Assembly (NCBI GenBank): GCA_964550665.1
Contig: CAZJZW010000018.1
Span: forward strand, 1 to 14,279
Direction of reading: 5' to 3'
DNA: 14,279 nucleotides
Origin: JAUPTX01 sp964550665
GTDB lineage: Bacteria > Patescibacteriota > Minisyncoccia > Phycocordibacterales > CSBR16-119
Position 1 is the first letter of the stretch. Each line of letters starts with the position of its first letter. Under the pieces are notes generated by a model that did no database searches, had not been told where the DNA came from, and saw only the letters and a list, made by a program, of their open reading frames with translations. The position numbers and the translations under genes are program-made. Shown here in pieces: positions 1 to 6,938 of the stretch.

Positions 1-27
1 TCGCCTCTGTTCGTTCTTGTCACAAGA

Positions 28-840
28 TCATATCTTCGTACGTTTCTTGTGCTTGTTTTTCTTCTCACCCTTCGTCACAACTGGTTCGTTGTGTTGTTTG
101 AGGACAAGATAGGCTTGTACCAATTTGCCATCAAACGTATCTCCTTCGGAGGTCTCTTTGAATCGTGATCCATGTCGAAGGGAAACTTCGTACACGTTCG
201 AGATGGTGAGTCCTTCTACCCGAGTGAGTTCAAGAGGAAAGACTTCACAAATCGCACCGTCTAAAGTCCAAACAGCAAGCTTGTATGTCGACATGGGTGA
301 ACTGTCTACCGTATCGATCGCCATAGAGGGAATCCTAGGTGACATGCGTGCACCTTCGTGTTTCCATTCTACATCCGTAAGGTAGGCGATCATTTTGTGT
401 GTCGGAACCATGTTCGCTGTAACTGAGTCGCGGTTAAACGCGATATCTGTTTTTGGTCCGCACTCACAATCCGCCAGGTCGATGATCAGACACTCAAGCT
501 TCTGACCTTTGTTGTTATAGAGAATAGCACCCTTCATGGTGTAGTCCTTGTTCGGTAACCCGATAGTATCGGGATTCGTACCGATAACATAGCTCGATGC
601 CACGAGACCCTTAGACACCTGTTTGAGTTGTCCAAATATCTCAGTGGGCTCACCATCGACTTCAATGATGGCATTAGTTGGCTTTTCCGACTTTGGTTTG
701 GCTACGAGGTAGTCAACCCTGGAAGGGACCTTGGTGTTTTCTACCAGGTCATCAGTTATGATGTTCTGGAAATTCTGTTGGGCTATTGCACCACTCAGGG
801 CGAAAATAGCAGAAAAGAAAAGAGACGCCAGCTTCTTCAT
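28..840 (-). CDS. Secreted hypothetical protein (270 aa)
   Basis: I do not recognise the family. The N-terminus is a textbook signal peptide: Met-Lys-Lys, a hydrophobic core to about residue 18, and an Ala-Ile-Ala cleavage site near residue 20. The mature protein is therefore probably exported. The body is mixed alpha/beta in character with no membrane segment. It contains a Cys-rich spot (DCECG, about residues 124-128), and the C-terminus is strongly basic (KKNKHKKR). It has its own promoter (TTGACA, 17 nt, TATAAG) and lies behind the rmuC terminator, so it is a single-gene unit. Three sampled 60-base blocks are 45-52% G+C, while most blocks sampled from the conserved genes are 25-40%. This hints at different origin or selection. 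No terminator is visible before the window edge. Confidence 0.8.
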   Translation of the reverse strand: MKKLASLFFSAIFALSGAIAQQNFQNIITDDLVENTKVPSRVDYLVAKPKSEKPTNAIIEVDGEPTEIFGQLKQVSKGLVASSYVIGTNPDTIGLPNKDYTMKGAILYNNKGQKLECLIIDLADCECGPKTDIAFNRDSVTANMVPTHKMIAYLTDVEWKHEGARMSPRIPSMAIDTVDSSPMSTYKLAVWTLDGAICEVFPLELTRVEGLTISNVYEVSLRHGSRFKETSEGDTFDGKLVQAYLVLKQHNEPVVTKGEKKNKHKKRTKI

Positions 841-844
841 TATT

Positions 845-856
845 GGTTGGGGGTTT
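845..856 (-). promoter_or_regulatory. A/C-rich leader element before the secreted-protein gene
   Basis: The minus strand reads AAACCCCCAACC, followed by AATA and the ATG. It resembles the 13-nt leaders of the other small minus-strand genes, but sits 4 nt further from the start and about 25 nt downstream of the predicted transcription start. It is C-rich, lacks G, and cannot pair with a CCTCC anti-SD. Confidence 0.4.
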
Positions 857-886
857 TTGAGTTGAAATTTAATGTACTTCTCCTTC

Positions 887-915
887 CTTATACACTAAAA
901 ATAGTAATTTGTCAA
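887..915 (-). promoter_or_regulatory. Sigma70-type promoter of the secreted-protein gene
   Basis: The minus strand carries a consensus -35 TTGACA at 915-910, a 17-nt spacer and -10 TATAAG at 892-887. The predicted start lies near 880, giving a leader of about 40 nt. A GGAAGGAG stretch falls near the promoter start, too far upstream to serve as an SD. Confidence 0.75.
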
Positions 916-935
916 ATATATGAAATTAACTTTAA

Positions 936-974
936 AATACAAAAGCCCGGCGCGAAGCGCCGGGCTTTTGTATT
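936..974 (-). terminator. Intrinsic terminator of rmuC
   Basis: A perfect 18-bp inverted repeat (936-953 with 957-974) closes on a 3-nt loop. Its core GCCCGGCGC/GCGCCGGGC is very G+C-rich against A+T-rich surroundings, and the outer arm supplies TTTTGTATTTT on the minus strand. The arm reaches into the rmuC stop codon at 973-975, so the terminator begins where the reading frame ends. Confidence 0.9.
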
Positions 975-2013
975 AATCTTCCTTTGGTCTTTCTATTTCA
1001 AAAACTTCAATATTAACCGCTTCTCCAGAAATTCTCATTACATCTTTATCCATCTTTTTAAATTCTTTACTTGAGAGGTTGTATTGGTTCACGACAGTTC
1101 CTAGGTTCTTTCCCATCTTATCGTGATAGTCTTCGTACGCTTTCAAGTGTCTTCCGAGTTCACCAACCTGCTTTTGGATTTCTTTTGCCGACTCTTCTAT
1201 CTGCATCGCTTTCAAACCTTGAAGTACTGTTTGAAGATATGCGAGGAAAGATGTCGGCGAGACGATGATCACTTTATATTTTGAAGCGGCGCGTTGAATC
1301 AAGTTTTCTGTGTCTTCGCCGATCGCTCCGATTTTGTTTATGAGTAAGTCATAATAAATAGCTTCGTGGGGAATAAACATAAAAGCGAAGTCCATAGTTC
1401 CTTCGGCTGGCTGGATATATTTCGCTGTTTCTGTGATTCTATTTTTAAGATCGTTTACAAAAAGTTTTTCAAGTCTTACTTTATCTTCAGAGTTTTCAGA
1501 CTCAGAAACTTTATTATAGTTTTCTAGAGAGAATTTTGAATCAATCGGGATTATTTTATCTTTGATGAAAACAACAGCGTCAACGATATCACCGTTAGGG
1601 AAACTGTATTGCATTTGATATGAGCCAGGCGGAAGGGTGTTTTTCAAAAGAGTCTCTAGATAATATTCTCCGAGTATTCCACGGCTTTTTGGATTCTTTA
1701 ACATATTTTGAAGTTGTTGGAGTTGATCAGTAAAACCCATAACTTGTTTACCAGTCTCTTTAACTTCAGTTATCTCGCGAGTAATCTCTCGGATGAGTTT
1801 TTGAGATTCGCTTGTTTGGTACTTTAAAGATTCCATCATTTCTTTCCCAGAATCACGAAGTCTTTCGTCGAGTGTTCGGCGAATATCTTTCATTTCGTCA
1901 GCTAAAAACCGAAAAGCTTTTTCTTCGCCTCCGTCACTTTTTTTATTTTTCTGTAACAGGGTGAAAATTATAAATCCGATAATAAGTCCCAAAAGTATGT
2001 ATACGATAGTCAT
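973..2013 (-). CDS. rmuC: RmuC family DNA recombination protein
   Basis: RmuC proteins are predicted membrane-tethered, nuclease-related proteins. E. coli RmuC limits rearrangement at inverted repeats. At 346 aa this is a short but full form. Residues 3-20 form one N-terminal membrane anchor. Residues 30-105 are charged and probably coiled-coil. The RmuC core follows, with RGILGEYYLE at 111-120, NGDIVDAVVFIKDKIIPIDSKF around 140-161 (the conserved PIDSKF block) and FMFIPHEAIYYD near 211-222. The C-terminus is again helical. The start at 2013 fits because the membrane anchor begins at once and TAAAAT lies 6 nt upstream, which suggests leaderless translation. It is the last gene before a strong terminator. 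Confidence 0.93.
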   Translation of the reverse strand: MTIVYILLGLIIGFIIFTLLQKNKKSDGGEEKAFRFLADEMKDIRRTLDERLRDSGKEMMESLKYQTSESQKLIREITREITEVKETGKQVMGFTDQLQQLQNMLKNPKSRGILGEYYLETLLKNTLPPGSYQMQYSFPNGDIVDAVVFIKDKIIPIDSKFSLENYNKVSESENSEDKVRLEKLFVNDLKNRITETAKYIQPAEGTMDFAFMFIPHEAIYYDLLINKIGAIGEDTENLIQRAASKYKVIIVSPTSFLAYLQTVLQGLKAMQIEESAKEIQKQVGELGRHLKAYEDYHDKMGKNLGTVVNQYNLSSKEFKKMDKDVMRISGEAVNIEVFEIERPKED

Positions 2014-2018
2014 GAGAG

Positions 2019-2027
2019 TATTTTAAC
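2019..2027 (-). promoter_or_regulatory. -10 element of rmuC, leaderless configuration
   Basis: The minus strand reads GTTAAAATA, then CTCTC and the rmuC ATG. TAAAAT (2025-2020) ends 6 nt before the start codon, so transcription would begin at or next to the ATG. The same GTTAAAATA string precedes yqeY, gatB and the gene at 10149. No convincing -35 was found. Confidence 0.6.
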
Positions 2028-2047
2028 TTAAAAGGGGAGAAAATAAA

Positions 2048-2074
2048 AAGTGCGTCGCCTGGGGCGACGCACTT
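2048..2074 (-). terminator. Intrinsic terminator of the small-gene pair 2084-2442
   Basis: A perfect 12-bp stem (2048-2059 with 2063-2074) has a 3-nt loop and a G+C-rich core GTGCGTCGCC. On the minus strand it is followed by TTTTTATTT. It starts 9 nt after the stop codon of the 39-aa gene. Confidence 0.88.
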
Positions 2075-2083
2075 AGGTTGGTC

Positions 2084-2203
2084 TCATAAAAGCCAGTGAG
2101 ATATGGCTGTCACTATTGCGACTACCAAAAACACGCAGATGAGCATTGCGACATCTATCCAAACATCGCTCGGTTCAACAGTTTTGGGTAATGTTCTTTC
2201 CAT
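2084..2203 (-). CDS. Small single-pass membrane protein (39 aa)
   Basis: I found this by reading the minus strand. A 40-codon frame runs from ATG (2203-2201) to TGA (2086-2084). It encodes a polar N-terminus (MERTLPKTVEPSDVWIDV) and one long hydrophobic helix (about residues 18-34), ending in HWLL. The family is unknown. Support for it being real comes from three points: it lies 17 nt downstream of the 73-aa gene in the same direction, its ATG is preceded by the C-rich leader seen at other small genes, and a terminator follows its stop by 9 nt. It is probably the second gene of a two-gene unit started by the promoter at 2462-2490. Confidence 0.6.
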   Translation of the reverse strand: MERTLPKTVEPSDVWIDVAMLICVFLVVAIVTAISHWLL

Positions 2204-2216
2204 GGTGGTGGGGTTT
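2204..2216 (-). promoter_or_regulatory. A/C-rich 13-nt leader of the 39-aa gene
   Basis: AAACCCCACCACC directly abuts the ATG. It has the same length and layout as AAAGCACATCACC before the 73-aa gene. No purine-rich SD is present. Confidence 0.5.
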
Positions 2217-2220
2217 TGGG

Positions 2221-2442
2221 TTAACGGAGAACAATATCTCTTGTAGCAAGCCAACTGGCGTGCTCTCTACGATGATAGTCTTCTCGAACTTCTTTCATGT
2301 GTTCTTGAAAACGTCTCATACCCTCTACACCATCTGTAAACATCTCGTGTGGCTCTTTGAGGGTTCTACAAGGATGTAATTTCCCGCACAGCTCCATCCA
2401 CTCTTGACCGTTCTCGTCTATGGTCTTATCAAAGTTTGCCAT
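2221..2442 (-). CDS. Small hypothetical protein (73 aa)
   Basis: The family is not recognised. The protein is hydrophilic and probably helical. It has an acidic N-terminal part, a LCGKLHPCRTL segment with two Cys and one His (residues 18-28), and a charged helical C-terminal half rich in His, Arg and Glu. I place the start at 2442 (MANFDK) rather than at an in-frame ATG 48 nt upstream. The upstream ATG falls among the promoter elements, while 2442 sits 19 nt behind the -10 box and directly behind the AAAGCAC leader. The promoter overlaps the end of the exonuclease gene. The 39-aa gene follows after 17 nt. Confidence 0.72.
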   Translation of the reverse strand: MANFDKTIDENGQEWMELCGKLHPCRTLKEPHEMFTDGVEGMRRFQEHMKEVREDYHRREHASWLATRDIVLR

Positions 2443-2455
2443 GGTGATGTGCTTT
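2443..2455 (-). promoter_or_regulatory. AAAGCAC leader element of the 73-aa gene
   Basis: AAAGCACATCACC abuts the ATG. Its first A lies 7 nt after the last base of the -10 box, which is the expected transcription start. The entire 5' UTR would therefore be this 13-nt element. Nearly identical elements precede the genes starting at 7294 and 10045. Confidence 0.55.
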
Positions 2456-2461
2456 GTCTCC

Positions 2462-2490
2462 AAAATACTACAAACCAAGGAAATGTTCAA
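2462..2490 (-). promoter_or_regulatory. Promoter of the small-gene pair
   Basis: The minus strand has -35 TTGAAC (2490-2485), a 17-nt spacer and -10 TATTTT (2467-2462). It overlaps the last codons of the exonuclease gene. Confidence 0.6.
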
Positions 2491-3187
2491 TAGTATAAAT
2501 CCAATCTTCTTCGTCTTCAGGAGTTTCTTTCTTTTGCTTCAAAAGCCACTCAAGATAGCTTCTATCTGTTTTCGCAACTTCTTCGACACTTACATTTTTA
2601 TGTTTTCCAAAGTTAAAATATTTGAAAAGAACAGGATGAGATGAAATATCTATCATTTGATCAATAGCAGTTTCTCGAGATAGATTTTCTGTTTCCATTA
2701 TTTTTTTCAAGAGTCGCTCGAAGAGTTTTTCTAGAACAAGAACATCACCTTTGGCATCGTGTGCCGTTGCTTCAACTTCAATCCCTAAAAGGTATCGTAA
2801 ATATTGAAGTCGGTATGAAGAGATTTTTCCTTCAGGATCTAGGTGACGAGCCACACGAAAAGTATCGATCGTTTTGGGAGCCTTTAGTCCTTCTTTTTCA
2901 ATCATCGCTACATCAAACTTTGCATTGTGGGCGATCATCACACTTTCTTCTTTTGAAAAAAGTTCTTCGAGCTCTTTATACTCAGGACTATTTTTAAAAA
3001 CAGGCTTACCAACGATCATCTTTTCAGTGATATGGTGAACTGCCATAGATTCGATAGATATCGGTCTTTGCGGATTATACATCTCATCAACTATTTTGTC
3101 GCCGATTTTATAACAAAGCTGACAAAGTTTATCCTCGGGTAAATTTCCAGTCGTTTCAGTGTCTAAAAATATAAGTGTTTTTTGCAT
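2468..3187 (-). CDS. ExoX-like 3'-5' exonuclease (DEDDh)
   Basis: This 239-aa protein belongs to the DnaQ-like exonucleases, which remove nucleotides from DNA or RNA 3' ends with two metal ions. All acidic ligands are present: D9 and E11 in FLDTETTG (motif I), D92 in HNAKFD (motif II), and H143 with D148 in TAHDAKGD (motif III, the DEDDh His). The C-terminal FNFGKHKNVSVEEVAK..DRSYLEWLL (about 191-216) matches the small domain found at the end of exonuclease X proteins. No polymerase domain is present, so a repair or processing role is more likely than replicative proofreading. The start at 3187 is supported by MQKTLIFLDTETTG and by TATAAT 8 nt upstream. Confidence 0.9.
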   Translation of the reverse strand: MQKTLIFLDTETTGNLPEDKLCQLCYKIGDKIVDEMYNPQRPISIESMAVHHITEKMIVGKPVFKNSPEYKELEELFSKEESVMIAHNAKFDVAMIEKEGLKAPKTIDTFRVARHLDPEGKISSYRLQYLRYLLGIEVEATAHDAKGDVLVLEKLFERLLKKIMETENLSRETAIDQMIDISSHPVLFKYFNFGKHKNVSVEEVAKTDRSYLEWLLKQKKETPEDEEDWIYTIEHFLGL

Positions 3188-3195
3188 ATATGAAG

Positions 3196-3224
3196 ATTAT
3201 ATTTCCTAGTGAGAATGTGTGCAA
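3196..3224 (-). promoter_or_regulatory. Promoter of the exonuclease gene, leaderless layout
   Basis: The minus strand has -35 TTGCAC (3224-3219), a 17-nt spacer and a perfect -10 TATAAT (3201-3196), with the ATG only 8 nt further on. The predicted transcript starts at or within a base or two of the start codon. Confidence 0.72.
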
Positions 3225-3294
3225 GGTATATTTTTACATGACACCTGAGCGATAGACATAAAGGGATCGTGAAATAGTGCTCTTATAACAAATA

Positions 3295-3303
3295 TGTTAA
3301 AAT
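3295..3303 (+). promoter_or_regulatory. Extended -10 promoter of yqeY
   Basis: TGTTAAAAT is an extended -10 (TGn-TAAAAT). It ends 9 nt before the ATG at 3313 and directly abuts an in-frame ATG at 3304. The 3304 codon would lie upstream of the transcript start, which argues for 3313 and leaderless initiation. Confidence 0.65.
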
Positions 3304-3312
3304 ATGGTTATT

Positions 3313-3762
3313 ATGTTGCAAGATAAAATAAGAGAAGAAATTAAAAATGCGATGCGGTCAAAAGACGAAACAAGAGTCCTTGTTTTAAAAGGTATTCTTT
3401 CTGCGTTTACAAACGAGCTCGTGGCGACAAAAAGAATGCCACAAGATAAACTTTCTGATGAAGAGGCTTTGGTGGTTATCACTCGTCTTTCAAAACAAAG
3501 AAAAGACTCCATTTCTCAGTTCAATACCGGTGGAAGAGCAGATTTGGCAGAAAATGAAGAAAAAGAGTTAAAGATTCTGGAAGAATTTTTACCGACACTC
3601 ATGACTGTCGACGAGATTCGGAAAATCGCTGAAGCTAAAAAAACAGAAATGGGCATTAGCGACGCCGCTCAAAAAGGTCAGTTTATGGGAGCTTTGATGA
3701 AAGATTTAAAAGGTAAAGCAGATGGAGGAGATGTTAAAAACGTAGTTGATTCGTTGTTTTAA
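3313..3762 (+). CDS. yqeY: YqeY-like protein (GatB/YqeY domain)
   Basis: The 149-aa protein (MLQDKIREEI...) matches the usual length of the YqeY family, small helical proteins related to the C-terminal tRNA-binding part of GatB. Recognisable blocks are the N-terminal amphipathic helix with MRSKDETRVLVLKGILSAF, the middle LSKQRKDSISQF, the NEEKELKILEEFLPTLMT stretch (about 96-113) and the closing MGALMKDLKGKADGGDVKNVV. Its physiological role is not established; a link to aminoacyl-tRNA amidation is suggested by homology only. The start at 3313 is chosen over 3304 because the -10 box touches 3304. It leads a plus-strand run reaching to obg. Confidence 0.9.
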   Translation: MLQDKIREEIKNAMRSKDETRVLVLKGILSAFTNELVATKRMPQDKLSDEEALVVITRLSKQRKDSISQFNTGGRADLAENEEKELKILEEFLPTLMTVDEIRKIAEAKKTEMGISDAAQKGQFMGALMKDLKGKADGGDVKNVVDSLF

Positions 3763-3780
3763 TAATATAAACAAAAACCT

Positions 3781-4122
3781 ATGAATATATTTTTTAGATG
3801 GTTGATGTTGATACTCGCAGTTATCGCTGCTGCGTATTTTGTACCAGGTATTGAAGTCGTGGGAATATTGCCAGCAATTATCGCCGGAGCTGTTTTGTTT
3901 TTCATTCACACAATCATAAAGCCAATAATCAAGATCTTAACCTTGCCGATCAACATCCTAACGCTCGGTATATTTGCCCTTGTTCTAAACGGCCTATTTT
4001 TTTGGTTTGTTTCTGGTGTCGTTTCAGGCCTCTCCGTAGAAACATTTATGGACGCTCTGTGGGGATCTCTCATTGTTTCTGTACTTAATTGGTTGGCTGA
4101 TAAAGTTATAGATAAAGACTAA
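3781..4122 (+). CDS. YvlD/phage holin 4_2-type membrane protein
   Basis: This 113-aa protein is almost wholly hydrophobic, with about four membrane helices (roughly residues 4-20, 27-48, 55-80 and 86-108). The order AAAYFVPGIEVVG, then FFIHTIIKPIIKILTLPINILTLGIFALVLNG, is the hallmark of the small YvlD-like family grouped with phage holin family 4. Most bacterial members are chromosomal with unknown function, so a lysis role should not be assumed. It follows yqeY by 18 nt, and its TAA shares a base with the next ATG (TAATG), pointing to translational coupling with the MYG1 gene. No SD precedes its ATG. Confidence 0.85.
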   Translation: MNIFFRWLMLILAVIAAAYFVPGIEVVGILPAIIAGAVLFFIHTIIKPIIKILTLPINILTLGIFALVLNGLFFWFVSGVVSGLSVETFMDALWGSLIVSVLNWLADKVIDKD

Positions 4123-5039
4123 TGTTTTGGGATTCTAAAAAAACTCTAGTGACACACAACGGCGGATTTCATTCTGATGATATTTTTGCTTGCGCCACTC
4201 TACAAATATATTTAGATCAAAAAGGAAAAGAGTATGAAGTTATAAGAACTCGAGATGAAAAAGTGATGCAAAAAGGTGATTTTGTATTTGATGTCGGAGG
4301 AGAATATAATCCAGAGAAAAATCTTTTTGATCATCATCAAAAGGGTGGTGCTGGCGTACGAGAGAATGGCGTTCCGTTTGCGGCTTTTGGTTTGGTTTGG
4401 AAAAAATTTGGTATTGAGATTTGTGGTAATGAAAAAATAGTAGAAGAAATAGATAGAAAGCTCGCACAGCCAATCGATGCGCAAGATAACGGAATGGATG
4501 TTTATACTTCAAATATTAAAAATGTTTCTCCGATCACATTCCAAGATATCGCAGGAAGTTACTATCCAGATGAAGGCGCAAGTGAAAAAGAATACTACAA
4601 TGCTTTTCTAAAGCTGGTTGTTTTAGCGAAAAGTGTTTTAGAAAAAAGTATCCTTAAAGCGAAAAAGCAGTCAGAAGTAAATTCATATATGAAAAACATA
4701 TATGATTCTGCCGAAGATAAAAAATTCATTGTCGTTGAAAAGCAGTATGGCAGATTTGCTGTGACTGTCGGAGCTTTTGATTTACCAGAACTTCTGTACG
4801 TCATCTATCCGAGCGCTCGGAGTTCAAGCGAATGGAATATTGTCGCGACACGTAAAACTCCCGAATCTATGGAAAGTAAAAAGCCTTTCCCAGAAAGTTG
4901 GGCAGGATTTTTAGAGGCTGATTTGCAAAAAATCACCGGAGTTCCGACGGCGAAATTTTGCCACAATGGAAGATTCCTATGTGTGACAGAAGATAAGCAA
5001 GATGCGATAGAGCTTGCTAAATTATCAATTAAAAGCTAA
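4122..5039 (+). CDS. MYG1 family (UPF0160) protein, DHH-like hydrolase
   Basis: The MYG1 family is related to DHH phosphoesterases; eukaryotic MYG1 is reported to be a 3'-5' RNA exonuclease. At 305 aa the length is near the family norm. The N-terminal block THNGGFHSDDIFACATL (11-27) supplies His and Asp metal ligands. DVGGEYNP (57-64), FDHHQKGG (69-76) and QPIDAQDNG (116-124) follow as the other conserved motifs. The C-terminal half contains the SSEWNIVATRKTPE region and ends with the FCHNGRFLCVTEDKQDAIELA block typical of the family. The start overlaps the preceding stop by one base. A nuclease activity in this organism is inferred from the family. Confidence 0.9.
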   Translation: MFWDSKKTLVTHNGGFHSDDIFACATLQIYLDQKGKEYEVIRTRDEKVMQKGDFVFDVGGEYNPEKNLFDHHQKGGAGVRENGVPFAAFGLVWKKFGIEICGNEKIVEEIDRKLAQPIDAQDNGMDVYTSNIKNVSPITFQDIAGSYYPDEGASEKEYYNAFLKLVVLAKSVLEKSILKAKKQSEVNSYMKNIYDSAEDKKFIVVEKQYGRFAVTVGAFDLPELLYVIYPSARSSSEWNIVATRKTPESMESKKPFPESWAGFLEADLQKITGVPTAKFCHNGRFLCVTEDKQDAIELAKLSIKS

Positions 5040-5048
5040 TTTAAGAAT

Positions 5049-5336
5049 ATGGAAAATACACCAAATCTACAATTTAATGAGAAAAGGGAATTTACTTCAA
5101 AAGAAGACGCAATTCAAAAGTTTTTTCTTGAAAATGAGATAGACAAACTTACGTTTGATACAAGAGAAGAAGCGCAATCTCACGTTGATAAAATTAACAG
5201 GGAATACGGGGACATTTCTTTTGTCGCAGAAGACAGAGGCGGTTTTGCTGTTAAATTCGAAGATGCTCACCTAGGAGAAGGGTTTAAAAAATCTGAGTCT
5301 TCTGAGGAGGATATGGGTTTAGATAAAGCAGCCTAA
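5049..5336 (+). CDS. Small acidic hypothetical protein (95 aa)
   Basis: No family is recognised. The protein is soluble and acidic. It has a middle segment (about residues 20-72) with mixed helix/strand character around FDTREEAQSHVDKINREYGDI and an acidic tail (SESSEEDMGLDKAA). It lies 9 nt after the MYG1 gene and 42 nt before obg in the same direction, so it is probably co-transcribed. The terminal GLDKAA resembles DLEKAA at the end of the protein at 12175-12627. There is no SD. Confidence 0.75.
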   Translation: MENTPNLQFNEKREFTSKEDAIQKFFLENEIDKLTFDTREEAQSHVDKINREYGDISFVAEDRGGFAVKFEDAHLGEGFKKSESSEEDMGLDKAA

Positions 5337-5378
5337 TAAAAAACTATAAGCTAACCACTAAAAGCTAAAAACTATTCT

Positions 5379-6374
5379 ATGGCATTAATAGATGAATTAA
5401 AAATTTACGCGAAAGCAGGAAACGGCGGTGATGGTGTCGTTCGTTGGCTTCGTGAAAAATCAAAACCTTGGTCAGGACCAGCCGGTGGAAACGGTGGGAA
5501 TGGTGGCGACGTATATCTAAAAGGTGTACGTGATGCTTCTTTACTTTCTGAATATTCTCACGATCCATCTTTTAAAGCAGAGAATGGGGAAGCGGGTGGA
5601 AAGAAAAGTTGCGAAGGTGCAAACGGCGCCGATCTTTTTATTAAAGTCCCAGTGGGTTCTTTGGTGACGAACCTCGACACCGGAGAACAATACGATATCG
5701 ATGAAGATGGAAAAGAAGTTCTGATCTTAAAGGGTGCGAGAGGTGGACTTGGAAATGAACACTTTAAATCTTCTACAAATACAACTCCTTACGAATCAAC
5801 TCCAGGGAAAGAAGGTCCAGACGGAAACTTTTTTATCGAACTTCGACTGTTCGCTGACCTTGGACTTGTTGGTTATCCAAACGCAGGTAAATCAACATTT
5901 TTAAATTCTGTGACAAATGCGAAATCTAAAATCGGTGCGTATCCTTTTACAACACTCGATCCTCACTTAGGAGTCTTACAGGAATTCGTTATTGCTGACA
6001 TCCCAGGAATCATCGAAGGTGCATCAGAAGGAAAAGGTCTTGGTCTTAAATTCCTAAAACATATAAAAAGAACAAAAGCTATTTTGCACTTAGTATCTTT
6101 TGAGAATTCCGACCCAGCCGATGGCGAGGCAAGTATGATGCAAAAGTATTTAAATATCAGAAAAGAACTAGAAGGCTATGATGAAGATCTTGGAAAGAAA
6201 GATGAAATAATTCTTTTAACAAAAGTTGATATTGTTGACGAAGCTAGAGTAAAAGAAGAAAAAAAGAAATTTGAAAAACTCGGTAAAACAGTTTTTGTAA
6301 TGTCTGCCTACGATGACGCCTCTGTAAAGAAAGTCTCAGATGAAATCGTGAAGATACTACGAGCAAAAAAATAA
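5379..6374 (+). CDS. obgE: Obg/CgtA family GTPase
   Basis: Obg is a conserved GTPase that binds the large ribosomal subunit and supports its late assembly. The 331-aa protein has the Gly-rich Obg fold first (residues 1-156, with GNGGDGV, SGPAGGNGGNGGDV and KGARGGLGN). The G domain follows: G1 GYPNAGKS (165-172), G2 YPFTT (188-192), G3 DIPG (207-210), G4 TKVD (281-284, Thr in place of the usual Asn) and G5 SA (309-310). It stops soon after the G domain, so the variable C-terminal domain is absent. The start at MALIDELKIYAKAGNGGDG aligns with Obg N-termini. It closes the plus-strand run and is followed by a hairpin. Confidence 0.95.
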   Translation: MALIDELKIYAKAGNGGDGVVRWLREKSKPWSGPAGGNGGNGGDVYLKGVRDASLLSEYSHDPSFKAENGEAGGKKSCEGANGADLFIKVPVGSLVTNLDTGEQYDIDEDGKEVLILKGARGGLGNEHFKSSTNTTPYESTPGKEGPDGNFFIELRLFADLGLVGYPNAGKSTFLNSVTNAKSKIGAYPFTTLDPHLGVLQEFVIADIPGIIEGASEGKGLGLKFLKHIKRTKAILHLVSFENSDPADGEASMMQKYLNIRKELEGYDEDLGKKDEIILLTKVDIVDEARVKEEKKKFEKLGKTVFVMSAYDDASVKKVSDEIVKILRAKK

Positions 6375-6387
6375 AATAATAAAAAAG

Positions 6388-6415
6388 AAAGGCACGTTCT
6401 TGCGAATGTGCCTTT
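6388..6415. terminator. Bidirectional terminator between obg and the 6432-6884 gene
   Basis: A 12-bp stem with one G-T pair (6388-6399 with 6404-6415) closes on TTGC, which reads GCAA, a stable GNRA tetraloop, on the minus strand. TTTT follows on the plus side, and a T-rich run (TTTCTTTTTT) follows on the minus side. It can stop both converging transcripts. Confidence 0.85.
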
Positions 6416-6431
6416 TGATTGCATCACAACC

Positions 6432-6884
6432 TTAGATCCTCTTTTCACCTAAGTAGTAAAATAAGTACCTCAATCCTGTGCAGAAAAGTAGAAAAAACAG
6501 AAAGGTTTCAAGAGTTGAGGTCTCTTTTATTCCCTTAATACCGGCCACGACCCTAATAGTCTCCATTGCTCTAATAAAGGACCTTGAGAAGAATAGAGCA
6601 AAAAGAAAGAAAAAAGAATCCGGTAATAATAGGCTTGTGTTTCTTAGCTTTTGGAAACCAGAGCCATATGCCAAGAAAAACATAAGTATGAGCATTAAGC
6701 ATGTTTCAACTAGTTCCTGAAAGATGATCAGGGGCTTAGGTGCTGGATGTGCCAAAACATTACCAAAAGCTATAAGAAGAAATACTATAAATAATACCCT
6801 GGTAAGCTTTAGTAGTTTTGGGAAATTGTTCGTTGCAATACTAATGTGGTTTTCGATGGTGTGGTTTTTTGTTTGCGCGTTCAT
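6432..6884 (-). CDS. Hypothetical multi-pass membrane protein (150 aa)
   Basis: The family is not recognised. After a polar N-terminus (about 23 residues) there are four hydrophobic stretches: about 27-45 (LTRVLFIVFLLIAFGNVLA), 51-73, 83-102 and 126-144. The protein ends in a short basic tail (GEKRI). It has its own promoter (TTGACA, 16 nt, TATTCT), the AAAGTCCTTTCCC leader and a tetraloop terminator, so it forms a one-gene unit inserted head-on behind obg. No transport or enzyme motif is visible. Confidence 0.75.
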   Translation of the reverse strand: MNAQTKNHTIENHISIATNNFPKLLKLTRVLFIVFLLIAFGNVLAHPAPKPLIIFQELVETCLMLILMFFLAYGSGFQKLRNTSLLLPDSFFFLFALFFSRSFIRAMETIRVVAGIKGIKETSTLETFLFFLLFCTGLRYLFYYLGEKRI

Positions 6885-6897
6885 GGGAAAGGACTTT
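6885..6897 (-). promoter_or_regulatory. A/C-rich leader of the 150-aa membrane-protein gene
   Basis: AAAGTCCTTTCCC abuts the ATG. It has the same length as AAAGCACCTCGCC (start 7294) and AAAGCACATCACC (start 2442), sharing AAAG at the 5' end and CC at the 3' end. It lacks an SD. Confidence 0.45.
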
Positions 6898-6907
6898 AGT
6901 TAAATTC

Positions 6908-6935
6908 AGAATAAACTTTTTATACCTTTTGTCAA
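6908..6935 (-). promoter_or_regulatory. Promoter of the 150-aa membrane-protein gene
   Basis: The minus strand carries consensus TTGACA (6935-6930), a 16-nt spacer and TATTCT (6913-6908). The surrounding TTTGACAAAAG string is shared with the promoter at 7314-7342. Confidence 0.75.
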
Positions 6936-6938
6936 AGA

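Noticed and set aside
15..25. CTTGTcACAAG palindrome downstream of the secreted-protein gene
   Set aside because: The 5-bp arms are short with no T-run. It is not convincing as a terminator and lies at the window edge.
628..1074. 148-aa plus-strand open frame
   Set aside because: It runs antisense through the secreted-protein gene, its promoter and the end of rmuC, and encodes no recognisable domain. It is a shadow frame.
3304..3312. Upstream ATG of yqeY
   Set aside because: It directly abuts the TAAAAT box and would not be transcribed from that promoter. Starting at 3313 gives the usual family length.
3781..4122. Prophage lysis module suggested by the holin-like protein
   Set aside because: No other phage gene is nearby. 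The YvlD-type family is mostly chromosomal and the gene is coupled to MYG1.
4212..4512. Two overlapping 90-aa minus-strand frames
   Set aside because: Both are antisense to the MYG1-family gene, and neither has a promoter or start context.
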